Part shown: positions 32,631 through 42,114 of the stretch, one piece after another
Numbering within the stretch: position 1 is the first letter of the stretch
Layout of the letters: the number at the start of each line of letters is the position of its first letter
DNA from: Bacteroidetes bacterium UBA2322
Lineage (GTDB): Bacteria > Bacteroidota > Bacteroidia > Chitinophagales > UBA2359
Assembly: GCA_002345145.1 (NCBI GenBank)
Contig: DDVC01000154.1
Location: forward strand, 14,422 to 66,146
Direction: 5' to 3'
DNA length: 51,725 nucleotides
Notes under the pieces: model-generated
What the model saw: only the letters and a program-made list of their open reading frames with translations
What the model was told of the DNA's origin: nothing
The model's database searches: none
Position numbers and translations under genes: made by a program

Positions 32631-33317
32631 ATGAAATTTATTATAATAGGACTTGGTAACTTTGGCGCTGCCTTAGCCCTTAAAATGACCGAAATGGGGC
32701 ATGAGGTGATAGGGGTAGATAACTCTATGACCAAAGTATCTTTGCTGCGAGATGCCATAACCCACACCGTTTGCCTCGATTCTACCGATATACAGGCAGT
32801 TAGAACCCTACCCCTAAAAGAAACCGATGTGGCTATTGTAGCTATTGGTGAAGATGTGGGTGCTTCTATTATGGCTACCGCAGTACTTAAACAACTTAAT
32901 GTGAAAAAGGTGATAGGACGCGCCATTTCGCCCCTACACCAAACGGTATTGGAGGCAATGGGCATAACCCATATTATTCACCCCGAAGCCGAAACCGCCG
33001 AACGACTTGCCAAACGCCTCGATATTAAAGGCATTATTGACTCTTTTAACCTTACCGACCGCTACAACATCATTGAAGCTACCGTGCCCGAAAGGTACGT
33101 GGGGCAAAGTATAAGAGATGTTAATTTCAGAAATAAATACAACGTGGTTATCTTAACCATTATAAGAGTAACCGAGCAAAAAAACGTATTGGGCGTTACC
33201 CACAAAGTGAGCGAAGTGGTAGGCGTGGCAGCGCCCGATATGATTTTTGAGAAAGACGATATTCTGGTGCTTTTTGGTAATATAAAAGATATACAGCGAC
33301 TCCTTACCCAAGCCTAA
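32631..33317 (+). CDS. TrkA/KtrA-type potassium uptake regulatory protein
   Basis: This 228-aa protein has an N-terminal RCK Rossmann domain (FIIIGLGNFGAALALKMTEMGHEVIGVD; nucleotide site) and a C-terminal TrkA_C domain (about 140-222, ending FEKDDILVLFGNIKDI). It should assemble as an octameric ring on the TrkH-type channel encoded just upstream and gate it in response to ATP/ADP, NAD(H) or c-di-AMP; which ligand applies is not visible. One copy of each domain per chain indicates the KtrA/short-TrkA form. It is followed by glpD-like after about 100 bp. Confidence 0.93.
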   Translation: MKFIIIGLGNFGAALALKMTEMGHEVIGVDNSMTKVSLLRDAITHTVCLDSTDIQAVRTLPLKETDVAIVAIGEDVGASIMATAVLKQLNVKKVIGRAISPLHQTVLEAMGITHIIHPEAETAERLAKRLDIKGIIDSFNLTDRYNIIEATVPERYVGQSIRDVNFRNKYNVVILTIIRVTEQKNVLGVTHKVSEVVGVAAPDMIFEKDDILVLFGNIKDIQRLLTQA

Positions 33318-33414
33318 TTGCAGCGTTTGGGCGCTTACCTTTACACTTTGTTGTATGCTCTAAAAACCCTTAACCCAACACCTTTTTCATAACAGCATTT
33401 GACTAAACCCTAAT

Positions 33415-35112
33415 ATGGAAAATACCCGAAACCTTACCATCTTAAACCGAAACCAAACCCTTGACAATATAGAAGCCACCGTTTTTGACCTCATTGTCAT
33501 TGGCGGTGGTATTACCGGTGCAGGCATAGCCCTTGATGCAGCCTCACGAGGTCTAAAAACCCTACTGCTCGATATGCAGGATTTTGCCGCAGGCACCAGC
33601 AGCCGCTCTACCAAACTCATTCATGGCGGATTGCGCTACCTCAAACAATTAGAAGTGGCATTGGTAAGAGAGGTAGGCCATGAGCGAGCCCTTTTGCACC
33701 AGAAAGCCCCACATATAGTGCAACCTAAAAAAATGTTGCTGCCTATTATAGAAAATGGTTCGCTGGGCATTAACGCCACCTCTTTTGGATTATATATGTA
33801 CGACCGGCTTGCCGGAGTAGATAAAGATGAGCGCCGTAGTATGCACACCAAAGAAGAAACCATACAAATGGAACCCCTGCTGCGTACCGATGTGCTGCTG
33901 GGCGGCGGACTTTACTACGAATACCAAACAGACGATGCCCGATTAACCATAGAAGTATTAAAAACTGCCCATAAATTTGGCGCTGTTTGCCTAAACTATG
34001 CCGAAGTAGCCGGGTTTCTATACCACCCAAACGGCGCTATTGCAGGGGTAAAAGCCATTGACCATGTTACCGAAAAAGCCTTTGCCGCACGCGCAAAAAC
34101 GGTGGTAAACGCCGCCGGTCCGTGGGTAGATGCTGTTAGAGGTAAAGATGAATACATCAGTGGCAAACGACTGCATCTTACCAAAGGCATACATATAGTA
34201 GTACCCTATAAACGACTGCCACTACAACAAGCCGTTTATTTTGACGTGCCGGCAGACGGACGCATGATTTTTGCCATTCCGCGCCAAAACACTACCTACA
34301 TAGGCACTACCGATACCACCTACACCGGCAGCATAACCAACCCGCTTGCACAACCTGAAGATGTGGAGTACCTCTTACATGCGGTTAATTTTATGTTTCC
34401 TACCGTAAAGTTGGCATTTGAAGACGTAAAGTCCACATGGACAGGGCTGCGCCCGCTTATTCACGAAGACGGTAAAGACCCATCCGATTTATCCCGAAAA
34501 GATGAAATTTTTTATGCTGTATCGGGGCTTATTTCTATTGCAGGCGGTAAACTTACCGGATTCAGAAAAATGGCAGAACGCGTAGTTGATGCGGTGGTTA
34601 AGCAACTCTATAAAACCGAAGGACGACCGGTTAAAAATACCATTACCCATGATATTACCCTTTCGGGTGGGCATTTTCTGCAGCCCGATGCGGTAGAGCC
34701 TTTTATTGACGAGCTTGCCCAAACCTGCGCCAACAAGGGCTTAACCCACCTGCAAATTGAAGGGTTAGTGTGGAAATATGGCTCTAATACGCCCGTTTTA
34801 CTCCAATTGTTTGACCAATACTACCACCACCGAAACAGCATAACCCCGGCACAGCAACTGCTCCTTGCCGAGCTGCATTATGGCGTTCAGCACGAAATGG
34901 TTACTAACCTTTGCGATTTTCTTATACGGCGCACCGGTATGCTCTACTTTAACCGCCCCCAACTGCAAAACGACGTTTTTTTGTTGCTCGATGAACTGGA
35001 ACAACTGCTGCAACTAACCAAACAGCAAAAATTGCACTATTACCGTCAATTTGAGCAGGAGTATGCTGCCGTTATGCACTTTAAAAAGGTGATGCAGGAG
35101 CCGGTTTTTTAG
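33415..35112 (+). CDS. glpD: FAD-dependent glycerol-3-phosphate dehydrogenase
   Basis: The 565-aa enzyme oxidises sn-glycerol 3-phosphate to dihydroxyacetone phosphate, passing electrons to the quinone pool at the inner membrane. It has the FAD motif VIGGGITGAGIALDAASRG, then FAAGTSSRSTKLIHGGLRYL, NAAGPWVDAV, GLRPLIHEDGKDPSDLSRK and a C-terminal domain of the DAO_C type. The length matches aerobic GlpD. No glpK or glpF is adjacent in the window. Upstream, TACCTTTA is close to the -7 consensus. The convergent DUF5777 gene ends 35 bp away. The GlpD subtype (homodimeric, aerobic) is preferred over GlpA from length and context. Confidence 0.92.
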   Translation: MENTRNLTILNRNQTLDNIEATVFDLIVIGGGITGAGIALDAASRGLKTLLLDMQDFAAGTSSRSTKLIHGGLRYLKQLEVALVREVGHERALLHQKAPHIVQPKKMLLPIIENGSLGINATSFGLYMYDRLAGVDKDERRSMHTKEETIQMEPLLRTDVLLGGGLYYEYQTDDARLTIEVLKTAHKFGAVCLNYAEVAGFLYHPNGAIAGVKAIDHVTEKAFAARAKTVVNAAGPWVDAVRGKDEYISGKRLHLTKGIHIVVPYKRLPLQQAVYFDVPADGRMIFAIPRQNTTYIGTTDTTYTGSITNPLAQPEDVEYLLHAVNFMFPTVKLAFEDVKSTWTGLRPLIHEDGKDPSDLSRKDEIFYAVSGLISIAGGKLTGFRKMAERVVDAVVKQLYKTEGRPVKNTITHDITLSGGHFLQPDAVEPFIDELAQTCANKGLTHLQIEGLVWKYGSNTPVLLQLFDQYYHHRNSITPAQQLLLAELHYGVQHEMVTNLCDFLIRRTGMLYFNRPQLQNDVFLLLDELEQLLQLTKQQKLHYYRQFEQEYAAVMHFKKVMQEPVF

Positions 35113-35147
35113 TGGTTAATTTCAACACTAATTACCCAATACCATTA

Positions 35148-36056
35148 TTACCGCTTTGTCTTTTTTTGTGCAAGGGTAAACACACGCGATATATTAAACC
35201 CAAAATGCACATCGCCATCAAGCCATTTGCCTGCTGTTTCGGTAATAAAACCTTTTTCGTTCATGGCGTTAGAGTTGGTAAAATGCAGTTGAAAAACGTG
35301 TCCGCCGGTTTCAATATCCAGCCCTAATGATAGCGAGTTGCGTACATCAGCTGCCACCTGATTAGGGAAAATATAAAAGTACTCGGCATTAAAGGCTATG
35401 CGTTTGGTTATTTTTTGCCTTCCGGCAATGCCCATTACAAAAACATCGTTTTTTTCTGCCAGTGTAGCCACTAAGTTTCGGTGTACTAAGGTAGGCATAA
35501 GTTGCAAAGAAAACGCCTCGCTAAACCGGCGGCCAATGATGAGCTGGTGGGTATAAAACAAGCGCGAGGTAAAATAATTTTCCCTTTCGGGGTTGCTCCA
35601 CTCCGTAGTTTTTACTGCCATAGCAGCCACGTATGCTAAGGTAACGGGCATCTTGCGTTTACCGGTACTTTGGCGCAAAATTTTGGCTTTAATATAGCCA
35701 TCGTATAATTTTTCAAAACTGTTTCTGCCAAACCCCACGCCCAACCAATCGGTAATGCCGTAATCTGCACCTAAGCGCACTGTAGCATTATCTATACCAA
35801 AGAAATTTTCCCACCCGCTGTTGAGGTAGCCAAACCGGTGCGATATTTTTACATCAAGCACACCACCGGCAGTGTTTTCAAGCGAGTGGGCATTTATTAC
35901 GCGGTTCGTTTTAAAACTTGCCTTTACGTATTCTATTTGCGGCTCTTCTTCCTCGCCTAATAATTTTAACAAATCATCATCGTCTTGTGCCATTAGGGTA
36001 GTAGCGCTCAATGCCAATACCCCCAAAATAACCTTTAAAAGCGATAGTAAACGCAT
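35148..36056 (-). CDS. DUF5777-type beta-barrel outer-membrane protein
   Basis: The 302-aa product has a signal peptide (about 1-23, ending TLMAQ) and a short acidic segment (DDDDLLKLLGEEEEP). Alternating hydrophobic strands follow (KISHRFGYLNSGWENFFGIDNATVRLGADYGITDWLGVGFGR, and a final HFTNSNAMNEKGFI region), the pattern of the Bacteroidota DUF5777 family. A beta-barrel location in the outer membrane is inferred; the role is unknown. In other genomes the family is often linked with cytochrome or lipid/terpenoid-related genes, but no such partner is seen here. It is convergent with glpD. Confidence 0.78.
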   Translation of the reverse strand: MRLLSLLKVILGVLALSATTLMAQDDDDLLKLLGEEEEPQIEYVKASFKTNRVINAHSLENTAGGVLDVKISHRFGYLNSGWENFFGIDNATVRLGADYGITDWLGVGFGRNSFEKLYDGYIKAKILRQSTGKRKMPVTLAYVAAMAVKTTEWSNPERENYFTSRLFYTHQLIIGRRFSEAFSLQLMPTLVHRNLVATLAEKNDVFVMGIAGRQKITKRIAFNAEYFYIFPNQVAADVRNSLSLGLDIETGGHVFQLHFTNSNAMNEKGFITETAGKWLDGDVHFGFNISRVFTLAQKKTKR

Positions 36057-36142
36057 AAATGCAACAACTTTAAGTGGCTAAACAAAAACTATTACGCTAA
36101 GGTACAATGAAAATGCAGAACCGGCGTATCTGTTGAAACAAA

Positions 36143-36179
36143 AAAATAGCCCCAATGCTTTTACACATCGGGGCTATTT
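36143..36179 (-). terminator. Rho-independent terminator of the small Spy-like gene
   Basis: AAATAGCCCCGATG pairs with CATTGGGGCTATTT on the minus strand around an 8-base loop, followed by a T-run on that strand (AAAAAA on plus). It lies 31 bp after the stop of the Spy-like gene. Confidence 0.85.
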
Positions 36180-36209
36180 GTACAAATTGGGTTATTAGAT
36201 ACTTGCGTA

Positions 36210-36665
36210 CTACTTATTGTTTCTTTTTTCGCGGAACTTGGTTTTGCTTTCTTCATACAATTTTACCTGTTCGGGCGTAAGGGCGGCTTTAATTTGCATA
36301 TCGCGCTCATCATAAGCAGCCTTAATTTCGGTTTTAAAGGTTTTGGCTTTTTCTTGGCGGTTTTCGCGCAGATCGTCTATTTTTTTGGTAGCCAAAACGT
36401 TGGCGGCGTGTACTTTGCGGGTTTGGTCAGCATTTAATTTAAGAACCTCTACCAAAGATTGCGTAATAATGTTGGCACGCTCTTCTACACTCTTTTTTTG
36501 TACTTGGGGTACATCGGCAGCTTTTACTTCACCGGCTTTTTGAATTTTGTCCTCAGATTGAACCTCTTTTTGGTTTTTCTCCTTGTTACCGGCGCGCTTT
36601 TGAGCATAAGCCTGCGTGTTTACTACTAAACCTACCAAAAGGGCTACAAATATCCACTTTTTCAT
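36210..36665 (-). CDS. Small exported Spy/CpxP-like helical protein
   Basis: The 151-aa product has a clear signal peptide (MKKWIFVALLVGLVVNTQAYAQ) and is otherwise nearly all charged helix. The two repeats VLKLNADQTRKVHAAN and ALTPEQVKLYEESKTK carry the LTxxQ-like signature of Spy/CpxP periplasmic chaperones. Relatives in Bacteroidota are small secreted helical proteins that may bind unfolded proteins or metals. It is transcribed leftwards with its own terminator. The 395-bp region upstream carries no gene. Confidence 0.8.
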   Translation of the reverse strand: MKKWIFVALLVGLVVNTQAYAQKRAGNKEKNQKEVQSEDKIQKAGEVKAADVPQVQKKSVEERANIITQSLVEVLKLNADQTRKVHAANVLATKKIDDLRENRQEKAKTFKTEIKAAYDERDMQIKAALTPEQVKLYEESKTKFREKRNNK

Positions 36666-36906
36666 GCTTAATTGTTTTTTATGTTTGTTAATTTTTTTCA
36701 GTTTTTTTGTTGTGTGTTACGCTATAATAGATGCAACAAAGCACAAAGGGTTTAACGAGGAAAACATTTTTTTTGTTGCAGTACAATGCACCTTTTAAGC
36801 TGCAATAATACAACAAAGACGCTAAACCGCCAAACAAGTCACTCTAAAATACATTAAAGCGCTACCAAAAGCAGGTAAACCCGATACATATAATAGTTGA
36901 TTATTA

Positions 36907-36970
36907 TTAATTATGAGTTATGAATTATGAGTTAGGAGTTACTATCTACTATCTACTCTACTATCTACCA
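36907..36970. repeat. Short AT-rich tandem repeats upstream of ileS
   Basis: ATTATGAGTTATGAATTATG is followed by AGTTAGGAGTT and then ACTATCTACTATCTACTCT and ACTATCT, i.e. runs of imperfect 7-10-base units. Otherwise the gap 36666-37117 holds only the ileS promoter and leader hairpin; nothing else was recognised. Confidence 0.6.
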
Positions 36971-37028
36971 AACCACTACCCACTAACAACTTTTCACTTT
37001 TATACCTGCTAAACCCAATAAATATGCT

Positions 37029-37036
37029 TATCTTTG
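37029..37036 (+). promoter_or_regulatory. Promoter -7 motif and leader hairpin for ileS
   Basis: TATCTTTG is an exact TAnnTTTG match 82 bases before the ATG. The leader holds a small hairpin, ACCCC (37051-37055) with GGGGT (37063-37067). No T-box elements were seen. Confidence 0.55.
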
Positions 37037-37117
37037 CGCAATTTTTAAGAACCCCTACCTTTGGGGTGGTGTTATTTTACCGGTAATTACCTGTATGGCA
37101 CAAGCTACAAACAGATT

Positions 37118-40100
37118 ATGGCAGCATACAAAGAAGTAAAACAGCTCAACTTACCGCAGATAGATGCCGAAATACTGCAATTTTGGAAAGCAAACCGCAT
37201 TTTTGAAAAAAGCGTAGAAACCCGAAAAGACGGCGAGTCTTTTGTGTTTTACGAAGGTCCGCCCTCTGTAAACGGATTGCCGGGCATTCACCACGTAATG
37301 AGCCGTACCATAAAAGACCTTTACTGCCGGTTTCATACCCTAAAAGGCAAGCAAGTACAGCGCAAGGCAGGCTGGGATACACACGGTTTGCCCATTGAGC
37401 TGGCAGTTGAAAAAATGCTGGGCATTACCAAAGAAGATATAGGTAAAACCATAAGCATTGAAGAATACAACAACCACTGCCGAAAAGAAGCGGTAAAATA
37501 TACCGAAATATGGAATAACATTACCGAACTCATGGGCTACTGGGTGGACTTGAGCAACCCCTATGTTACCTACGAAAACAACTACATAGAAACCCTATGG
37601 TGGCTGCTGCAACAGTTTTACCAAAAAGGACTACTTTATAAAGGCTATACCATACAGCCCTACTCGCCTGCTGCCGGCACGGGGCTTAGCTCCCATGAGT
37701 TAAACCAGCCCGGCTGTTACAGAGAGGTAAAAGATACCTCAGCCGTGGCTATGTTTAAGGTGATACAAAACGAGCAATCGGGCTTTTTGTTTTCAACCCC
37801 CGATGAAGATGTGCGCATCTTAGCATGGACTACCACCCCCTGGACATTGCTCTCCAACACTGCCCTTACACTGGGCGCTGCCATTACCTACGTAACAGTA
37901 ACCACTTTTAACCCCTACACCGCCGCACCCGTAAGTGTAATTCTGGCAAAAGACCTGCTGCATAAATGGTTTGACCCAAACGGCGAAACCGCACCCATGC
38001 AATATGCTCCGCACGATAAACTGCTCCCCTACCGCATAACCGATTACTGGCTGGGTAAACAACTTGCCGGGCTGCGCTATGAACAACTTCTGCCCTACGG
38101 CAACCCTATTGAGCCGCTGCAAGGCGCTACCGATGCCTTCCGTACCATAACCTCCGATTTTGTTACTACCGAAGACGGCACAGGTATAGTACATACAGCT
38201 CCCTCCTTTGGTGCAGACGACCGCCGAGCCGCCATTAACAACGGTATAGGTACGCTTACCTTAGTGGACAGGCAGGGCAAATTTGTGGATACAGTGGGCG
38301 AGTTTTCGGGCAGATATGTAAAGGATTACCAAAATCAGGGTAAAGATTTTAAAGACCCCGATGTGGATATTGCCGTTAAATTGAAATTGGAAGGCAAAGC
38401 GTTTAATGTACATAAATACGCACATAACTACCCTCACTGCTGGCGTACCGATAAACCCATTTTGTACTATCCCCTCGACTCGTGGTTTATACGAGCCTCT
38501 GCCTGCAAAGAGCGCATGGCTGAGCTAAACAAAACCATTAACTGGAAACCCGCCTCAACGGGCGAAGGCAGGTTTGGCAACTGGTTAGAAAACCTCAACG
38601 ACTGGAACCTGAGCCGAAGCCGTTACTGGGGCACACCCCTTCCTATCTGGCGATCCGAAGACGGAACCGAAGAGCTTTGCATAGGCTCAGTGCAGGAACT
38701 AAAAACTGCCATTGACGATGCCCTTGCATCGGGCTGTTTAACCGCAACAGAAATGCAGCAAAACGAAGCCTTCTTGGTTAAACTTGTTGATAATACTTTT
38801 GACCTGCATCGCCCCCATATTGATTATATTACGCTGGTTTCAGCATTGGGTAAAACAATGCGCCGCGAACCCGACCTTATAGACGTTTGGTTTGACAGTG
38901 GCGCTATGCCTTATGCACAATGGCACTACCCTTTTGAACTTAAATCACTCAAAGGTCAGTTTCCTGCCGATTTTATTGCCGAAGGCGTAGACCAAACCCG
39001 AGGCTGGTTTTATACCCTGCACGCCATTGCTACTATGATTTTTGACTCGGTAGCCTATAAAACGGTGGTTTCTAATGGCTTGCTGCTGGATAAAAACGGG
39101 CAAAAAATGAGCAAACGATTAGGCAACGCCCTTGACCCATTTACCATAATAAACCAATACGGAGCCGATGCTACCCGATGGTATATTATTTCAAACTCCA
39201 ACCCATGGGAAAACCTGCTGTTTGACGAAGAAAAACTGAAAGGTAAATTTTTTGGCACTTTGTTTAATACTTACGCCTTTTTTGCCTTGTATGCCAATGT
39301 GGACGGCTTTAACTACGCCGAGCCCGATATACCGATGCACGAAAGACCCGAAATTGACAGGTGGATTATTTCCTTGCTCAACTCGCTCTGTAAACAAACC
39401 GATGTTCTTTATTCAGAGTACGAAGCTACTCGCGTCGCCCGCCTAATAGCCGATTTTGTAACCGACCACCTGAGCAACTGGTATGTGCGCCTCTGCCGCC
39501 GCCGTTTTTGGAAAGGTGAGTACAATGCCGACAAGGTGGCTGCCTACCAAACCCTTTATACCTGCCTTGTTACCATTGCCAAAATAATGTCGCCCATTGC
39601 CCCTTTCTTTTCCGACTGGCTGTATGGCAACCTCAATACTGCATCTGGTAAAGAAAATAACTTATCGGTACACATTGCCTTATTTCCACAGACAAATGAG
39701 CAATACATTGACACCAAATTAGAAGAACGCATGCAAATGGCGCAAGACATATCCTCTATGGCGCTTGCCCTGCGCAAAAAAACCGAAATAAAAGTGCGCC
39801 AGCCGCTGCAAAAATTACTCATTCCGGTGCTTAATGCCGCCCAACAAACACAAATAGAGCAGGTAAAAGACCTTATCTTAACGGAGGTGAACGTGAAAGA
39901 GCTGGAATTTATTACCGATACATCGGGCTTGGTAACTAAAAGGGTAAAACCCGATTTTAAAAAACTGGGCGCCCGATTGGGTAAAAACATGGCTAAGGCA
40001 AAAGAACTCTTAGAAGGGGTAAAAGACAAACAAGGCAATACCGTAAAAGAAGGACTGAGTCAGGAAAAAATAGCCGAATTGGAAAAAAAGGGCGCGCTTA

Positions 40101-40501
40101 CCCTGATGATAGACAACGAACCGGTAGAAATTTTCGTCTCTGATGTAGTCATCAGTTCCGAGGATATACCCGGCTGGCAGGTAAACAGCATGAACGGACT
40201 AACCGTAGCCCTTGATGTAACCATAACCGAAACCCTGCAAGACGAAGGTTTTGCCCGTGAACTCGTAAACCGAATCCAAAATATCCGCAAAGAACAAAAC
40301 TTTAAAGTAACCGACCGCATACACCTTGCCATTCAAAAACCCGACCAACCCGAAAATATGATGAGGGCGGTAAACAATTTTGCCCAATATATATGCGCCG
40401 AAACACTTGCCACAGTATTAGACGTAATTGATTTGCTGCCCCAAAGCATTACCATAGAGGTAAACGACTTGCCTCTTAAAGTTTGGATAACCCACAACTA
40501 A
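37118..40501 (+). CDS. ileS: Isoleucyl-tRNA synthetase, IleRS2 type with GxHH signature
   Basis: IleRS attaches isoleucine to its tRNA. The 1127-aa product has the class I catalytic core (FVFYEGPPSVNGLPGIHHVM), the editing domain, the KMSKR loop (KNGQKMSKRLGN at about residue 660) and a long C-terminal extension. Size and sequence resemble the eukaryote-like IleRS2. The canonical HxGH is replaced by G56-I57-H58-H59, so first and third residues are exchanged; this GxHH form is known from IleRS2 enzymes highly resistant to mupirocin. The ATG at 37118 is preferred over an upstream TTG that would add 19 odd residues. The gene opens the ileS-dksA-lspA run. Confidence 0.96.
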   Translation: MAAYKEVKQLNLPQIDAEILQFWKANRIFEKSVETRKDGESFVFYEGPPSVNGLPGIHHVMSRTIKDLYCRFHTLKGKQVQRKAGWDTHGLPIELAVEKMLGITKEDIGKTISIEEYNNHCRKEAVKYTEIWNNITELMGYWVDLSNPYVTYENNYIETLWWLLQQFYQKGLLYKGYTIQPYSPAAGTGLSSHELNQPGCYREVKDTSAVAMFKVIQNEQSGFLFSTPDEDVRILAWTTTPWTLLSNTALTLGAAITYVTVTTFNPYTAAPVSVILAKDLLHKWFDPNGETAPMQYAPHDKLLPYRITDYWLGKQLAGLRYEQLLPYGNPIEPLQGATDAFRTITSDFVTTEDGTGIVHTAPSFGADDRRAAINNGIGTLTLVDRQGKFVDTVGEFSGRYVKDYQNQGKDFKDPDVDIAVKLKLEGKAFNVHKYAHNYPHCWRTDKPILYYPLDSWFIRASACKERMAELNKTINWKPASTGEGRFGNWLENLNDWNLSRSRYWGTPLPIWRSEDGTEELCIGSVQELKTAIDDALASGCLTATEMQQNEAFLVKLVDNTFDLHRPHIDYITLVSALGKTMRREPDLIDVWFDSGAMPYAQWHYPFELKSLKGQFPADFIAEGVDQTRGWFYTLHAIATMIFDSVAYKTVVSNGLLLDKNGQKMSKRLGNALDPFTIINQYGADATRWYIISNSNPWENLLFDEEKLKGKFFGTLFNTYAFFALYANVDGFNYAEPDIPMHERPEIDRWIISLLNSLCKQTDVLYSEYEATRVARLIADFVTDHLSNWYVRLCRRRFWKGEYNADKVAAYQTLYTCLVTIAKIMSPIAPFFSDWLYGNLNTASGKENNLSVHIALFPQTNEQYIDTKLEERMQMAQDISSMALALRKKTEIKVRQPLQKLLIPVLNAAQQTQIEQVKDLILTEVNVKELEFITDTSGLVTKRVKPDFKKLGARLGKNMAKAKELLEGVKDKQGNTVKEGLSQEKIAELEKKGALTLMIDNEPVEIFVSDVVISSEDIPGWQVNSMNGLTVALDVTITETLQDEGFARELVNRIQNIRKEQNFKVTDRIHLAIQKPDQPENMMRAVNNFAQYICAETLATVLDVIDLLPQSITIEVNDLPLKVWITHN

Positions 40502-40651
40502 ACCCCAGTACACAACACATTAACACGCAAGCGTGAACCAAAACCGCCTTAATTGTATTATTTACGCTAAACCTGCGCCATAACACACCTCCTTCTTGTG
40601 AAGCATTGTTCTTGATTACCACATTTTTAACCCTGAACTAACAAAAAAATT

Positions 40652-41059
40652 ATGGCAGAAAACCCCGACTTAACCGGTAACGAGCTAAAAGAAAAAGTGC
40701 ATTACAGCGACGAAGAACTGAAAGAGTTTAAAGAGCTGATACTCACTAAATTAGAAGCCACTAAACTTGACTTGGCGTACTACCAAGATCAGGTAAAACA
40801 ATTAGTAGAAAATCCAAACTCTAAAAGTGTTGGTAGCGAAGACGGAGTGGGTACCAATGAAAAGGAATACCTAAACCAAATGGCTTCAAGGCAGTTGCAG
40901 TTTATTAAACATTTAGAAAATGCCCTTATTCGCATTGAAAACAAAACCTATGGTATTTGCAGGGTTACCGGCAAACTGATACCCAAAGATAGGTTGCGAG
41001 CAGTGCCTCATGCTACGCTTAGCATTGAAGCAAAAGAAAGACAACATATTACGCAGTAA
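40652..41059 (+). CDS. TraR/DksA-family protein with degenerate zinc finger
   Basis: The 135-aa protein has the DksA layout: an N-terminal coiled coil (about 15-100) and a C-terminal YGICRVTGKLIPKDRLRAVPHATLSIEAK in place of the four-Cys zinc finger. Only one Cys remains, so zinc binding by the usual C4 site is impossible. This single-Cys form is common in Bacteroidota, where the protein is thought to act at the RNA polymerase secondary channel. It is co-directional with ileS (gap 150 bp) and lspA (187 bp). Confidence 0.9.
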   Translation: MAENPDLTGNELKEKVHYSDEELKEFKELILTKLEATKLDLAYYQDQVKQLVENPNSKSVGSEDGVGTNEKEYLNQMASRQLQFIKHLENALIRIENKTYGICRVTGKLIPKDRLRAVPHATLSIEAKERQHITQ

Positions 41060-41246
41060 GCACTTATTCGCACACTTTACAATAGCTCATAGGTAGGCAG
41101 TTAGCAAACAATCATCTGCTCTAACTGCTATGGCGAGGCTTTATGCTTATTGCCCAACTCACATAGTTCTTCTTAACGCCTTTTGCCGGAAAAATCAACC
41201 GCATTACCCCCAACAAAACCGTTCATAATTAACCTCTTGTTATCCT

Positions 41247-42065
41247 TTGGGAACCAATAAATCTGCCGTAGCGCTTGCCATTGTTGTACTGGTCTTGCTT
41301 ATTGACCAGATTAGTAAAATTTGGATAAAAACCCATCTTATGATAGGGGAGGAAATCCATGTTTTTGAATGGTTTAAAATTCATTTTGTAGAAAACGAAG
41401 GCATGGCATTTGGGCTTAGGCTGGGTGGCGATTACGGTAAACTTGCGCTAAGTGTGTTTAGGATAGTAGCGGTGTTTTTTCTGATAATTATTTTGCGCAG
41501 CATTATCCGCAAGCCCGATACTACTACCGGCTTGGTGGCAAGTATGGCGTTAATTTTATCGGGCGCTATAGGTAATATCATTGACAGCGCCATTTACGGC
41601 GTATTGTTTTCTGACAGTCATAACCAAATTGCTACCTTTTTACCTGCCGGCGGCGGATATGCGCCCCCTTTGTATGGTAAGGTGGTAGATATGCTGCATT
41701 TTCCTATTTACCAAGGCTGGCTGCCCACATGGATTCCTATTTGGGGGGGCGATTATTTTATGTTTTTCCGCCCGGTTTTTAACATTGCCGATACTGCCAT
41801 TACCTTAGGCGTGTTTTCTATTTTACTGTTTCAGCGCAATTTTTTTGCCCATTTAGAAGAAGATAAAGCGCAAACAGATGCAACAGACTTAGTTCCCGAT
41901 GCACAGGAGCAAGAGGAGGCAACCGCCAATATCAATACTGATGCTACTACTGTTGCCTCTGCCCAAACCGCCAATGCAGAACCCCTGCGGCATGAAAACA
42001 CCCCAACACAACCACCACCCAACCCCGAAGAACCGGAGGATAAGGATAGTACAGAAAAAGGATAG
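41247..42065 (+). CDS. lspA: Lipoprotein signal peptidase with extended acidic tail
   Basis: LspA cuts the signal peptide from lipid-modified prolipoproteins in the inner membrane. The 272-aa product has four membrane segments and the two catalytic Asp, D113 in AIGNIIDSAIYG and D182 in FNIADTAITLG, plus NEGMAFG-type family sequence near the N-terminus. It is longer than usual because of a roughly 40-residue loop before the second Asp (typical of Bacteroidota) and a C-terminal tail of about 60 residues rich in Glu, Asp, Thr and Pro. No ATG precedes the first segment; a stop lies 18 bases upstream, so TTG at 41247 is the only practical start. Confidence 0.93.
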   Translation: MGTNKSAVALAIVVLVLLIDQISKIWIKTHLMIGEEIHVFEWFKIHFVENEGMAFGLRLGGDYGKLALSVFRIVAVFFLIIILRSIIRKPDTTTGLVASMALILSGAIGNIIDSAIYGVLFSDSHNQIATFLPAGGGYAPPLYGKVVDMLHFPIYQGWLPTWIPIWGGDYFMFFRPVFNIADTAITLGVFSILLFQRNFFAHLEEDKAQTDATDLVPDAQEQEEATANINTDATTVASAQTANAEPLRHENTPTQPPPNPEEPEDKDSTEKG

Positions 42066-42114
42066 GTAAAATCCACATTGCCGGGGTGGTTTAGATAGGC
42101 ACATCGGGTTATTC

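Noticed and set aside
37037..37117. T-box leader before ileS
   Set aside because: The leader is only about 75 nt and has no T-box sequence or specifier stem. Only a 5-bp hairpin is visible.
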